Shown here one piece after another: positions 10,921 through 20,838 of a stretch of 64,000 nt of DNA (its first letter is position 1; every line of letters begins with the position of its first letter). The notes under the pieces were generated by a model, which was given only the letters and a program-made list of their open reading frames with translations, did not search any database and was not told the origin of the DNA. The stretch comes from Aurelia coerulea. Lineage: Eukaryota; Cnidaria; Scyphozoa; Semaeostomeae; Ulmaridae. The stretch is taken from the NCBI GenBank assembly GCA_039566865.1, contig CM076943.1, forward strand, positions 35,224,663 to 35,288,662, written 5' to 3'. The position numbers and the translations under genes are program-made.

Positions 10921-11444
10921 TATCAAATTGAATATACTGACTATTGAATATGGCATTTGCCAATTACATTGCTCTGATATTCAAGTGATAGTATCTTTGC
11001 AAACATTGTGTGTCTGTTTTACTCATCCGGTATAATGATATTTCATTCTCTTTCAATATGCAATATTCTCCACCATGCCTTTAATAAAACAGTGCTGTAT
11101 TTCTAGTTATGAACTTTCCTTGGCATATTTGTCTTGAAATTTCCTAAATCAGATTACAGCACAGGCTCTATATGCATTGACACTACTTTTTACTCTTGCA
11201 ATTATTCATACCTCTCAAGAATTCTCGTCAGCATCTGGAAACTTTATGAGAATTCCTTAAGAATCCTTTGACTTAGATTTACATCAATGCCCATCAAGGC
11301 CTAAGCCGTAGTAATCTTGCTATTCGATGAAAGCATAAATGCAATGTCTTATGGAATCATTCCTGATTTACTATACGTCCATTGTTAACAACGTTAGTTT
11401 TCGAAGTTTAGTCAACGTAAACATGTTAATTCCTTTGATTGTAG

Positions 11445-11516
11445 CAAATCATGCCAGGCAACAACCAGCTGCTGCTACAAGTCAGAACTTATTTGGTGGA
11501 GGAAATGACAACACAG
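11445..11516 (+). CDS. jpt2: Jupiter/HN1-like gene, internal exon copy 1 (partial gene)
   Basis: A 72-nt exon between a pyrimidine-rich acceptor (TTTGATTGTAG) and a GTAATT donor. It encodes HARQQPAAATSQNLFGGGND in phase 1-1, so it can be kept, skipped or duplicated without shifting the frame. The (S/N)xxLFGG motif resembles the repeated IFG motifs of Jupiter microtubule-associated homologues. The family name rests mainly on the terminal exon at 15341. Upstream exons are not in this window. Confidence 0.6.
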
Positions 11517-11785
11517 GTAATTGAATATTGTCTTACAATTTCATTCTTACAGTTATAGCTGTCATTTTTACTCCCAAACATGACTGTACTGCAAACAAAT
11601 GGCTCTTTATGTAAGCTAAACATTTTGAGCTCTTAACCAAATTTCTTGAGCTATATGTGAAAAAAGAGTAAAGATGTTTCAGTGGATCACGAAGTTGTAC
11701 TTTTCAGTTTCAGTTTTTATTGAAAAACATATCTAGATGTATGTAAGTTTAGTCAACGTAAACATGTTAATTCCTTTGATTGTAG

Positions 11786-11857
11786 CAAATCATGCCAGGC
11801 AACAACCAGCTGCTGCTACAAGTCAGAACTTATTTGGTGGAGGAAATGACAACACAG
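11786..11857 (+). CDS. jpt2: Jupiter/HN1-like gene, duplicated internal exon copy 2
   Basis: This is identical in coding sequence to the exon 341 bp upstream, with the same acceptor and donor. Because the exon is phase 1-1, a transcript could contain either copy or both; including both adds 24 residues in frame. Whether both are used cannot be told from sequence. Confidence 0.58.
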
Positions 11858-12078
11858 GTAATTGAATATTGTCTTACAATTTCATTCTTACAGTTATAGC
11901 TGTCATTTTCACTCCCAAACATGACTGCAAACAAATGGCACTTTATGTAAGTTAAATATTTGAGCTCTGAGCCAAATTTATTGAGCTATATGTGAAAAAA
12001 AGAGTAAAGATGTTTCAGTGGATCACGAAGTTGTACTTTTCAGTTTCAGTTTTTATTGAAAAATATATCTAGATGTAT

Positions 12079-12354
12079 GCCTCTGATAATGTGACCACAT
12101 TACCTAACCTAAAATAAACAAAACAATCAGTATGAACTTGCACACAACAGCTAAAATACAGTTACACCGTACATTGAAAAAGTTAAGAGAGGAAACATAA
12201 CAAATCCTGCGTACCATCGTTCCAAGATCACCATTTTTAGGAGAGCTTATTACGTCGAATTGAAAAATTTCCGTATTTAGTAAATTCAAATTGTACTATC
12301 TCTTAATTGAAGAAAGATACATGCATTTTGTCTTTTTTGTTCAATCATAAATTC
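12079..12354. other. Intronic sequence, nothing recognised
   Basis: Between the exon duplication and a dispersed repeat. A short segment at 12355-12397 resembles the outer end of a Tc1-type element (TTAAACTTATGGCCAGCGCT, then CTGTA). Confidence 0.4.
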
Positions 12355-12765
12355 ATAGGGTGGTCTTAAACTTATGGCCAGCGCTGTGGACTGTATGCCC
12401 TCCACTACATTTTCCCTGAAGTAATATTCTTCGTGGAGTTTCGACATTTTGCAAACAAATCATAGGAATAAATTGTGCATAGATTGATATTAAATCCAGC
12501 TGAGTAACACAATTTTTGGGTCACACCCCTTGTCGGCAGAACCACTGTAATTTCCCAGAAATTCTATAGATTTTATTGTGACGCCATAGCAATATGGCGC
12601 CGAAATTTAAAAAAACGACATCAAAATTCGGAATCTACATGGAAAGTTGATCTAAATGAGCTTCAAGAGAGTAACATAGGCAGAGTGGTAGGGTTCCATA
12701 TCATTACTCCAAGAAACGTTGTTGACAAAAGTAGGTCGTAAATTTTTGGTCACGACTGTAGTTCA
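12355..12765 (+). repeat. Dispersed repeat, copy 1 (mate at 16640-17010)
   Basis: From TTTTCCCTGAAG to about 12735 the sequence is clearly related to 16670-17000 in the same orientation, with many substitutions. The right end, TTGGTCACGACTGTA, looks like a Tc1/mariner terminus abutting TA inside LINE-D. No coding sequence. Confidence 0.6.
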
Positions 12766-13667
12766 TCACTGGCCAGACGAACAAGTTTTGGTGGAATTTG
12801 GTCCACACCGGTGGATTTTCTACCATCAAGCATTTTTAGTTGTAGCCATACATCCTTAGCAGTAACCTTGTCGATGGGTAAGGTTTCGAACGTACGTTCA
12901 GTGTCTTGAACTATAGCTAATATACTCAGGTGGTTCTTGTACTTATGAAGAATTAACCTGACAATTTCTCAACCGTCATCAATAGAATTTGCTTCGTCAA
13001 TTCTGCATGGTTTCTTTCAAGAAATGTTTTCCACAATATATATGTAATACTCAGTGAAGAGTTCACATAACTCATGATCATCAGTAACTATTCTGTCGTC
13101 ATTTACCAAGGAAATTTGTTTACCCGTCCGGCAACCTTTATTTGAAAGAAACAGTTTCACGAGATCCCAGAAAGCTTTATTTGACATGAGACCGTCACTT
13201 GTAACTTTCTTAAAACGATTCTTGATAGCCTTTTTACGTAGAGCAACAAATCGGTTTCGCTGCTTTTGAAAGCTACTTCGTTCTCCTTTGAAAGGTGGTT
13301 GTACAACCTATTTTTTAGTCTTGTATGGGTATAGATACCTCTTTTCAGTTCTGGGTTCATGAAGGGCGAGTTGTTTCTCCCTGGAAACTTCGTTTTGATG
13401 GTGCATGTCTTTCAACCAGATTTCCGAAAGTTTTAGTCAGATGGTCATATTATTTATGAGAGTCATTGTCATCACATTCAAACTTGGCCTGCTTAATAAC
13501 CTCCAAAAAGTTGTCATGGGTACAAGAATATGGTAGTAACTTAGAACTACAAGAATATGGTAGTAGCTTAGACTAGTTTCAAAAACACAAGTTGAGGAGC
13601 TCGACTTTTTCCTTTGCGAGGCATGACCATTCAATCCTTCCAACAAATTGCACCATAGCTGCACTTA
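12766..13667 (-). mobile_element. LINE-D fragment: RT N-terminal region
   Basis: Minus-strand conceptual translation gives NFLEVIKQAKFECDD, then LVERHAPSK, MNPELKRGIYTHTRLKNRLY, ALRKKAIKNRFKKV, and finally KMLDGRKSTGVDQIPPKLVR, the start of an RT domain. Several stops and frameshifts break it. The remaining RT is absent at the 12766 side, where the dispersed repeat begins. It lies in the intron of the Jupiter-like gene, antisense to it. Confidence 0.75.
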
Positions 13668-14412
13668 GACCCCGTTTACACGATGTTCGTAGTATGCCAG
13701 CATAACATGACACCGGCATGATATCTTTTGTTTTTAGGCCACCCGTTGACACGATGTCGGTACCATGCCGGCATGGGAAGGTGTTAATCCGGATTAAGGT
13801 CATGTCGATAGCCATACCAGTACGGGTTCATGCCGACATGATAACGACATCATGTAAATGGGCCATGCCGGCATGGTAAGGACATGATTTATTGTTGCTT
13901 TCGCCTCAAGGCTAAAATACATTCAAAGTGAGGGTATTTTGCAGCCGTGAAAACGCACCAATTTATTGTAAACCACAAACATCTTCGTACTTTTTTTCAT
14001 TGATTTTGCCAGTCAAAATTGTCTTTGCCTTCATTGGTCTTTGTCTCTTTCTTTGGTTGCAATATTTCTATCTCGTTTTTTCGTATCCTTCATCGCTTGT
14101 TGTTTACCATATAAGTTTGTGATCATTTGTTCGTTGCTTTGAGCTCGATTTCATATTGATATTTGGTTTTTTGTTTTCCATGTTCTTGGCACCTTTTAGA
14201 CAATCAACGCGCAAGTGCACAATAAAACAATCATGTAACGTCACAGCCATTTTCTTACCAAAGCGACATGATATGATATTACACCGGCATTGTGTAAACG
14301 AGACGAGAAAAAATCGCAGATTAGCCCATGCCGATGTTGTATGTAATTTGGCATGGTTTCATGGTGGTGTCATGTCATGCCGGCATGCTACCGACATCGT
14401 GTAAACGGGGTC
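13668..14412. mobile_element. Harbinger-type MITE, 745 bp, TTA target duplication
   Basis: Both ends begin GACCCCGTTTACACGATGT as inverted copies, with ~48 bp of terminal repeat. TTA flanks each side (13665-13667, 14413-14415). The interior contains many copies of the palindrome ATGCCGGCAT and a second end-like block (CCGTTGACACGATGTCGG, near 13742). No transposase is visible. Confidence 0.9.
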
Positions 14413-14599
14413 TTACTTGACAATGCTGAGAGCTTGTTTAGTATTAATTGATCCATGGCAGATTTTGATTGTTGAAAGGGCTGCAAGAATTCACTTTCTT
14501 GCAGAAAACAAGGCTGCCTTGAGCTTTAGTTGTCTGCAGATTTAAAAAATAAACCTCTCAGAGAAACCTGAGAATCTACGTAATAGACCTAATCGGCTA

Positions 14600-14779
14600 A
14601 GGTTTGTTTTATCCATTTCAAGTCATGTGACCATACTCATGGGAAGTTTTAGTATTTTTTAAATTTACTCTATTTTGCACTCATGGCACAACTTTACTAG
14701 GCACGAATATGTTAGAGAAATTAAAAGATGTTTTATCAAGAGATTGATCACATGACTTGAAATTGGTGTAAACAAACCT
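14600..14779. mobile_element. Small MITE, 180 bp, TA target duplication
   Basis: AGGTTTGTTT at the left and AAACAAACCT at the right are inverted copies. The inner arms share TTTCAAGTCATGTGA. TA lies on each side (14598-14599, 14780-14781). Confidence 0.8.
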
Positions 14780-15340
14780 TACGCGATGTTGTTTATGACC
14801 AAACTTGGGCAGGCATTGCCAGAAGATACAATTGCTTTCTTTGGATATGGACGAACTCTGATGTTTGATCAGCTACACTGGGTCAAAGATCATGATTTTT
14901 CCTGAAGAGGAAACAAGGCGCTTATATTGTCTGAAGCCCAAGCTGTTTCTCGGTCCTTGGGGATTCCACGTGAAAATATTTAGTTACTGTTTCATCATTT
15001 TCCTTCTAGAGTTTCAATTTGTTACATTTTACTAATCTTCTTTCTGTGAGACACCAATGCCCATTGGTTAGCCGCAGCTATTGCTAGTAATAATTAATTG
15101 GAGGGCTTTGATTTGATGAAGGACCTTGAATGTCATCGAAATGTTTATCGTACCAACCACTTACTTCGCAAATGATCTTGTTTCGCCACGAATTTCTTGT
15201 TCACTTTTCTATTGAGCAAGTTTTGAAAAGCACCTCCGAATCAGCCTGAAATTGCGTATAAGATAGCTTCTTCAGTGATGTATCTACTGTCAACTGATAT
15301 AGTGCTTATCATTATTAGTGTCTTTAAATTTTGTCTCTAG
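14780..15340 (+). other. Intron of the Jupiter-like gene, nothing else recognised
   Basis: Non-coding AT-rich sequence ending in a pyrimidine tract before the terminal exon (TTTTGTCTCTAGCAG). Confidence 0.5.
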
Positions 15341-15474
15341 CAGCTCCAGCTAAGAAGCAACCTGCTCAGAGTAGTGGCCACACTCTATTTGCAGGTGGTA
15401 ATGAAGAGGTGATTGGACAAAGGGCAAGGAACAGAAAGCCACCAGGTGGTGAATCTCATAACATATTTGGCTAA
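15341..15474 (+). CDS. jpt2: Jupiter/HN1-like gene, terminal coding exon
   Basis: The exon starts after TCTCTAG and joins the upstream phase-1 exon in frame. It encodes APAKKQPAQSS, HTLFAGGNEE and the C-terminal RKPPGGESHNIFG, then TAA at 15472-15474. PPGGxSxxIFG is the hallmark of the Jupiter microtubule-associated homologue family (HN1/HN1L), small disordered microtubule-binding proteins; KPPGGES is especially like HN1L/JPT2. The acceptor is a NAGNAG (TAGCAG), which could add or drop one alanine codon. The gene's 5' exons lie outside the window or are unrecognised. Confidence 0.72.
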
Positions 15475-15525
15475 TTCATTGACTGACTATTTAGGGAACA
15501 GACAAGAAGAATGTGTTCCAAATCT

Positions 15526-16000
15526 TAAAAAGGGTTGGTGTAAAAGTCTATGACCTATTTTTTTTCAACTGAATGGCTTCAAAGAAACTTCAGCTATTTC
15601 GCTATAATTGGACTTTCTGAAATCTTCAATAGGTTCAGAATGAGAATGTTTTTCTTCTCTTAAGTATTCAAGACAGTTTCGAAAAAACTGAAATCCATTG
15701 TAATTTCTAACTTTTTGATGAAACGTGAAATAAGTTTCAAGAAAGCCATAGTTTATGGATGGGATGTTTCCAATATGGTTTCAAGCAAAGTCTGTCATTC
15801 TTCTTGTTACAGATTTAGACATATGATGACGTCACATCCTCAAACGAATTGAAGTATAACATATGCTGTACTGCAAAAAAATATTCAACATTTCTGAAAG
15901 TCCATTGGTAGAATTATCAATACCTTAGTAGCTAAAGTTTCTTGCAAGCTATTCCGTTACAAGAAATAGGTCATAAAATTTTACACCTGCCTTTTTACAC
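15526..16000. mobile_element. Foldback MITE with ~70-bp arms
   Basis: AAAAAGG, GGTGTAAAA and TATGACCTATTT at the left recur as reverse complement near 15950-16000. The complementarity extends through GCTTCAAAGAAACTT-like sequence for at least 70 bp per arm. It lies just after the stop codon of the Jupiter-like gene, in its 3' UTR or flank. No clear target duplication was found. Confidence 0.75.
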
Positions 16001-16639
16001 CGATTTCAAACTCTGCAACCTATGTTCACAAAGACTATTTATGTAAGCGTAGATATACTGTAGCAAAAATTCCTATTCTTGGAATGAACGATCGTTTGAC
16101 TGCCAAGACAGCTGTATTTATTATAGTGGTATGTATGTGAAGGAATGCAAAGAATCCAAATTTTAAAAGCAGCAGATGTTATGTTACTGGCCGTGTGATC
16201 CAAACAAAGATCGGCGTTAGGGAAGATGTAAAATTTCAAGTTATGCAACAATGTCAATGGATCAATTGCATTGCATTCAAAACGCTAGCTTGTGCAACTT
16301 TAACTATTCGAAATATTCGAATCAAACCGCATGACTGATTTTACGAAATAGATATACACATCTACTTTAGCTTTTTCATTGCTGAATATCGTCGATATTT
16401 TCCAAGTCACCGTTGAATTAATAGCTCTAACATCTTGTAAGATATATGGTTTATTTTGGTATATTATTCTCAAGTGCGGTGAACATCCATTTTAGAAGAC
16501 TTCTTTTGCTTTAGAATTTCTGTAAGTAGCTGCAGTCAACCTCCACATTTTCTGCTGTCTCGATACATTCTGACAGTTTCTCACGAATTCCTATGCACGT
16601 TGCATGCACTGGAGAGATATTTGTTTACTATAGACTCTT
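16001..16639. other. No gene recognised
   Basis: AT-rich sequence without coding motifs or clear repeats. Confidence 0.45.
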
Positions 16640-17010
16640 GCTGCCACAGCTGTGCGCTGAGGGCCCTTCTCTTCCTTTTCCCTGAAGCGATATTTTTCGT
16701 GGAATTTGGACATTTTCAAAACAAATCAGAAACATGAATTGTGCATAGATTGAAGTAAAATCCAGGTGAATAGCACATTTTTGGGGTCATACTCCTTGTC
16801 AGCAGAGCCACTGTAACTTCCGAGAATTTCTATAGATTGTATTGTGCCGTCATAGCAAAATGGCACAAAAATTTAAAAAAATATAAATTTCGGAATTTAC
16901 ATGGAAAAAGTTGACCAAAACAAACTCCAAGAGAATAAAATAGGCAGAGCGGTATGGTTGGATCTCGCTACGCCAAGAAACATATCGACAAATATGTGGT
17001 CTTAAATTCT
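16640..17010 (+). repeat. Dispersed repeat, copy 2
   Basis: Diverged direct copy of 12355-12765: shared blocks include TTTTCCCTGAAG, GAATTGTGCATAGATTGA and TTCTATAGATT. No open frame. Confidence 0.6.
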
Positions 17011-17380
17011 TTCTCTTTTCATAATTTTGTTGATGTCAGCAAATGTGAAAATTTTTTTTTAAAATAGAGATTCTCATCGTGATCAATCAAATGATGCATA
17101 TTTCAAGTAATTCAGACAAAAAGCAAACAAATCTTGAAAGTTTCAAGCTCACGTTTGTCAACCACTCTCTAAATAAGATGTTATTGTGGTCACGTGATCA
17201 AGTCTAGAACAACGAAATACAAAAATTGTAATTGCCAACTAAATTTGATTAAAATTTGCAAAGCTTGTGTTGTTATATCTTGTGTCGTTTTGGCGCAATA
17301 CAGCAAAGTTTGGTTTGGGATGAAAAAAGCCCCTCCCCCACCAATGTGAAATAATACGGTTAAGTGAGCTTTTACATGTT

Positions 17381-17419
17381 TAATGGTTCCTTACACGAAA
17401 GTGTAACCAGGAACCATTA
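17381..17419. other. Perfect hairpin with GAAA loop
   Basis: TAATGGTTCCT pairs with AGGAACCATTA, and inside it TACAC pairs with GTGTA around a GAAA tetraloop. It stands alone in AT-rich sequence. It could be a tiny foldback remnant or a structured RNA; nothing decides this. Confidence 0.6.
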
Positions 17420-17747
17420 GTGCAACTATTTTGCAACAATGAGGAATTGATACTGCCAGTATCTGTTTTGCACTGCATTAAAGACTGCTCTATTGTGAGT
17501 GTGCAGTGATAAATGTAAGCCACGTAAGGTATCGCAATATCATTTGAGTTGCCGTTGGTTGGTGTTAGTTATTTGTTGCTAATTTGTGATCTATTTTTGT
17601 ATTTGAATTGATAATTTGATTAATACCGAATGAATTTAACTAATGCTATGGGTACTTAGAAAATCATTCTGAAATGCTTTTCGCCGATCATTGATGCAAC
17701 CAAAAACTACTTTTTTCAGTTTGTTTAGGTTTTCAGCCTCGGATTAA

Positions 17748-17826
17748 CAACCGCAGATTTTGTAACAATAGAATATTTGGTTTATTTACATATGACGTCA
17801 TCTTGATTGACTAGCCAATCAGAGAG
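17748..17826. repeat. Right arm of the inverted repeat pair (mate at 8912-8993)
   Basis: Reverse complement of the left arm, ending in TTGACTAGCCAATCAGAGAG. The two arms are 8.75 kb apart. LINE-E sequence follows within about 50 bp. Confidence 0.75.
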
Positions 17827-18850
17827 ATCTTTTCTATGGCGTCGTCAGCATATGGCGTATTTCTATGGTCCTTCAGCACGAGGAGAGAGACTAGCGTAGG
17901 TGTACCACAGGGATATGTTCTGGGGCCTCTCTTGTTTAATATCTACCTGAATGACCTGTTTATGTTTGTGACTGACAGTGAAATACGCAACTATGCTGAT
18001 GATACTACTATCTATGCCTGCGATCGTAATCATAGAAATAGCATCAATATATTAGAAAATGAGACCGTAATCCTTTCAGAGCGGTTTAAGAATAACTGCA
18101 TGAAGCCAAATGGCGACAAGTGCCACTTGATGATTTTCGGTGAAAAAGCAATGATTTATCGATAAAAATTTTCAACCATCATAGAGAGCACAGAGGAAAC
18201 ATTACTAGGAGTCACTGTGGACAAGCAACTTTCTTTCAAGACACACGTGCAATCATTATGCAAGAAAGCAAGTCAAAAGCTTCACGCCCTATCACTTATT
18301 TCATACTTACTAGACACTGAAAAACTCCAACATATCATGCGGGCTTTTATCTTATCCCAGTTCAGTCACTGCCTCTTAGTGTGGATGTTCTGTGACAGAC
18401 CCCTTGATAGCACGATCAACCACATTCACAAAATGGCATGGAGCATCGCATACAAGGATGGTGTTTCTGACTTTGAAGCACTTTTGGCGATAGATAATTC
18501 TGTATCTGTCCACAAACGGAATCTGCAGTTGCTGATGACAGAGATCTCCAAAACCAAATCGAATATCGCCCCAAGCTTTATGGCTGAGATTGTCATTGAG
18601 AAGAATCCACCTTATCATCTAAGAAACTAAAGTCTTTTACAAATGCCAAAGGCCCGGACAGTTCGGTTTGGGATAGAGAGTATTGCTTTCTTGGGGTGTA
18701 AACTGTGGCATGGACTCTCACTCAAATGATACCAAACAGTCATTGAACATTTCCATCTCTAAAAAACGCATAAAGGAGTGGAAGGGCGATGAATGCAGCT
18801 GCCGATTATGCAAAACTTTCATAGCACAGGTTGGGTTCTTGAATTGATCT
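17827..18850 (+). mobile_element. LINE-E: 5'-truncated LINE, RT palm to C-terminus
   Basis: RT sequence starts at GVPQGYVLGPLLFNIYLNDL with NYADDTTIYACD (catalytic motif). A frame break occurs near 18165. The thumb and C-terminal domain (17836-18165 and 18217-18630) follow, then further frameshifts, ending with CSCRLCKTF, a cysteine motif at the extreme C-terminus near 18800-18840. LINE-G ends with the same type of motif, so the two are family members. The 5' half is missing. Confidence 0.83.
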
Positions 18851-18926
18851 TGTTTTATACATAATCAAAAACTCGCCTGTAAATATGCATCATATGTATT
18901 CGATGTATCATAAACTTGATGTAGGG

Positions 18927-19089
18927 AGGTTGGACGGCGGGGAGTGCTGGAACGTGTTTTGGCGCACTGGGCCTTTCGGACTTGTGTCCTCATCGGAATG
19001 CTCATTCGAAATCACACTCTGATGGGGACACGGGTCCGGGGTGCCTCGGTGTGTTGGGGCGTGTCTTGGTGTTTTTTGTCGTCCAACCT
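18927..19089. repeat. GC-rich block 1 with short inverted ends
   Basis: A 163-bp block, visibly far richer in G+C than everything around it, is bounded by AGGTTGGACG and CGTCCAACCT. It sits exactly at the 5' edge of LINE-F. No target duplication is evident. Origin unknown. Confidence 0.55.
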
Positions 19090-19480
19090 CTAAAGCCCTC
19101 ACGCCATATGCACAACTACTAATCAAAACAAATCTGCCATCTCTCCAGAATAGAAGACTGCAGGACATTGCCATACTAATGTACAAAGTTAAAAATGGTT
19201 TTGCTCCACATTATATAAAAGAAATGTTTGCAATAAAAGAAACTCCTTACGAATTAAGAAACAGCAACTTCATTATTCCGAAGTTTCGCACAGTAAAAGA
19301 AGGAAAACATTCAATAAGGTACTTTGGCCCATATCTGTGGAGTAAGCTAGAACGACCAATTAAGGAGGTGCCAACAATTAACCAGTTCAAAAGAAGTATA
19401 AGAAGAACGGACATGGAAACTCTTTTGGACTGTAGACTGTAACTAGTTGCACATATGATTTTAAAGGACTCTTTATATAT

Positions 19481-19715
19481 AACTGGGTGTGTCAGAAGGA
19501 GCTGTCCTCTTCTGGCGGGCCATGGGGGTTGTGCGCCTTGGCCGTTTCGGGTTCTGTTGCTTGGTCTTTGGCAGGGGTCCTAAGTTGGATGCCAGTTGGT
19601 GGTATCTGATTCGGGATCTTGGCTGGAGACTGGGTTGTGGGCCTTCGGGGCTGGTCTGGTGCGCGATTTGTCGTGGGCTGTCGGGGGTGGATGGTTCTTT
19701 TTGGTGCACCCAGTT
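19481..19715. repeat. GC-rich block 2 with short inverted ends
   Basis: A 235-bp G+C-rich insert with ends AACTGGGTG and CACCCAGTT lies inside the LINE-F 3' UTR. On the plus strand it also has GT...AG borders (GG/GTGTGTCAG ... GCACCCAG), like an intron. Not coding in any convincing frame. Confidence 0.55.
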
Positions 19716-19832
19716 CAGCATAATTTTAACAAATATTTTCTACAGATTGTATTTTAATTTAATTTTTTTTATACCTTTTCGTTGTGTCCCCAATTAGCTT
19801 GTATGCTAAAGATTTTGACACATTAATAAAGA

Positions 19833-19833
<1 letters not shown>

Positions 19834-19906
<73 letters not shown>
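19834..19906. repeat. (TTGA)n LINE tail
   Basis: About 18 perfect TTGA units terminate LINE-F, as expected for CR1/L2-like elements that end in short tandem repeats. Confidence 0.9.
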
Positions 19907-20119
19907 CCAAGTTTCTAGTGATTTATTTTACCAAGTTTTTAATGTATCATATGTATATATCATTCATTGTTAAACTAGCTAATTAGAACCATTTTACTTT
20001 GTACTTTTGACAATAATTTTTTGTTTTGTTTCAGTAGGCATCAGTTAGCTGTAATGTAGCTACTTTTAAACGCCTACTACAAAGAAATTAATAATAATAA
20101 TAATATTAATAATAATAAT
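19907..20119 (+). repeat. AT-rich segment ending in (AAT)n
   Basis: 180 bp of AT-rich sequence with no gene, then AATAATAAT repeats at 20090-20119. It may be another LINE tail. Confidence 0.5.
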
Positions 20120-20836
20120 CTGATGATAGTGGCGGAAGGAAGGGTTTGCTGTGGAAAAAACCACACCCTCGTTTTTTCCTCGCGACGAAAATATACTTTC
20201 GCAAAAACTCAAACTTGTTTGCATACGTATAGAACGAGAAATTTCGCATAATTTTTTAAAGCTCTGCATCTTCTGCTCTTCGCGCGCGTGATCGTTTGCT
20301 CTTGACTCCCCTTGACTCCCCTTTTTGCACGTCCTCCACAACCCTCCGACGGCTACGCCCAAACCCAACAAATCACACTTCTCGATCAAAAACAACAGTG
20401 TGACAATCAAAGACAAAAGCCAAAAGTACCAGGTGAATGGACAGGTATTTGGACTCATTTTCCCAAAGTGTTTTGGTTTTTACTTTGCCTGCTTTTCTTT
20501 GAAAACTATATTTTAGAGACTGATCTTGGCGATGTTTTTCGGACAGTGGCGATTGTTTTGGTACAGTGGCGGTGGTTTTCGGACAGTGGGTTCACAATGC
20601 AAATATGCCAATGAAATTATTTTGCTGTTTATACTTGGAAAGTATTCCGTCTGTAAACTCTTGCTTCATTTTTCTTGTCCTTCTTTCTATTCTTGAATGC
20701 AAGAAGAATGGTTCGACTTCGACTGTTGGTTCTCGAAATGACATTCTGGAAAGCACTCGGTACACACAAATCAGTCGAAAGCTAGGAGATGCGTTAGAAA
20801 AATGTTTTTTAGTCTCATTACAATTTTCGATTGATG
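20120..20836. other. No firm gene; one weak exon candidate
   Basis: At 20325-20452 a plus-strand frame reads PKPNKSHFSIKNNSVTIKD up to a CAG/GTATTT donor. It has protein-like composition, but I found no convincing acceptor or family. The rest has no recognisable content. Confidence 0.25.
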
Positions 20837-20838
20837 TA

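Larger units (their letters stand above)
11404..12078 (+). repeat. Tandem duplication of a 341-bp exon-containing segment
   Basis: 11404-11744 and 11745-12078 are direct neighbours and nearly identical (a few substitutions and small indels). Each holds a full acceptor, the 72-nt exon, a donor and about 220 bp of intron. The first copy ends GATGTATGT and runs straight into the second copy's AAGTTTAGTC. Confidence 0.93.
19090..19906 (+). mobile_element. LINE-F: 3' end of a LINE with (TTGA)n tail
   Basis: The plus-strand C-terminal LINE domain LPSLQNRRLQDIAILMYKVK, then YELRNSNFIIPKFRT and IRYFGPYLWSKLE, ends at a stop at 19440-19442. The 3' UTR follows, with AATAAAGA near 19825 and an ~18-unit TTGA tail. 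GC-rich block 2 interrupts the 3' UTR. This group differs from LINE-E. Confidence 0.82.

Noticed and set aside
8912..17826. A single 8.9-kb TIR transposon carrying the Jupiter-like gene
   Set aside because: The bases flanking the two arms do not match as a target duplication, no transposase is present, and LINE sequence on the two sides is not continuous.
20325..20452. An exon encoding a Lys/Ser/Asn-rich segment
   Set aside because: Protein-like composition and a possible donor, but no convincing acceptor and no family; kept only as a note.
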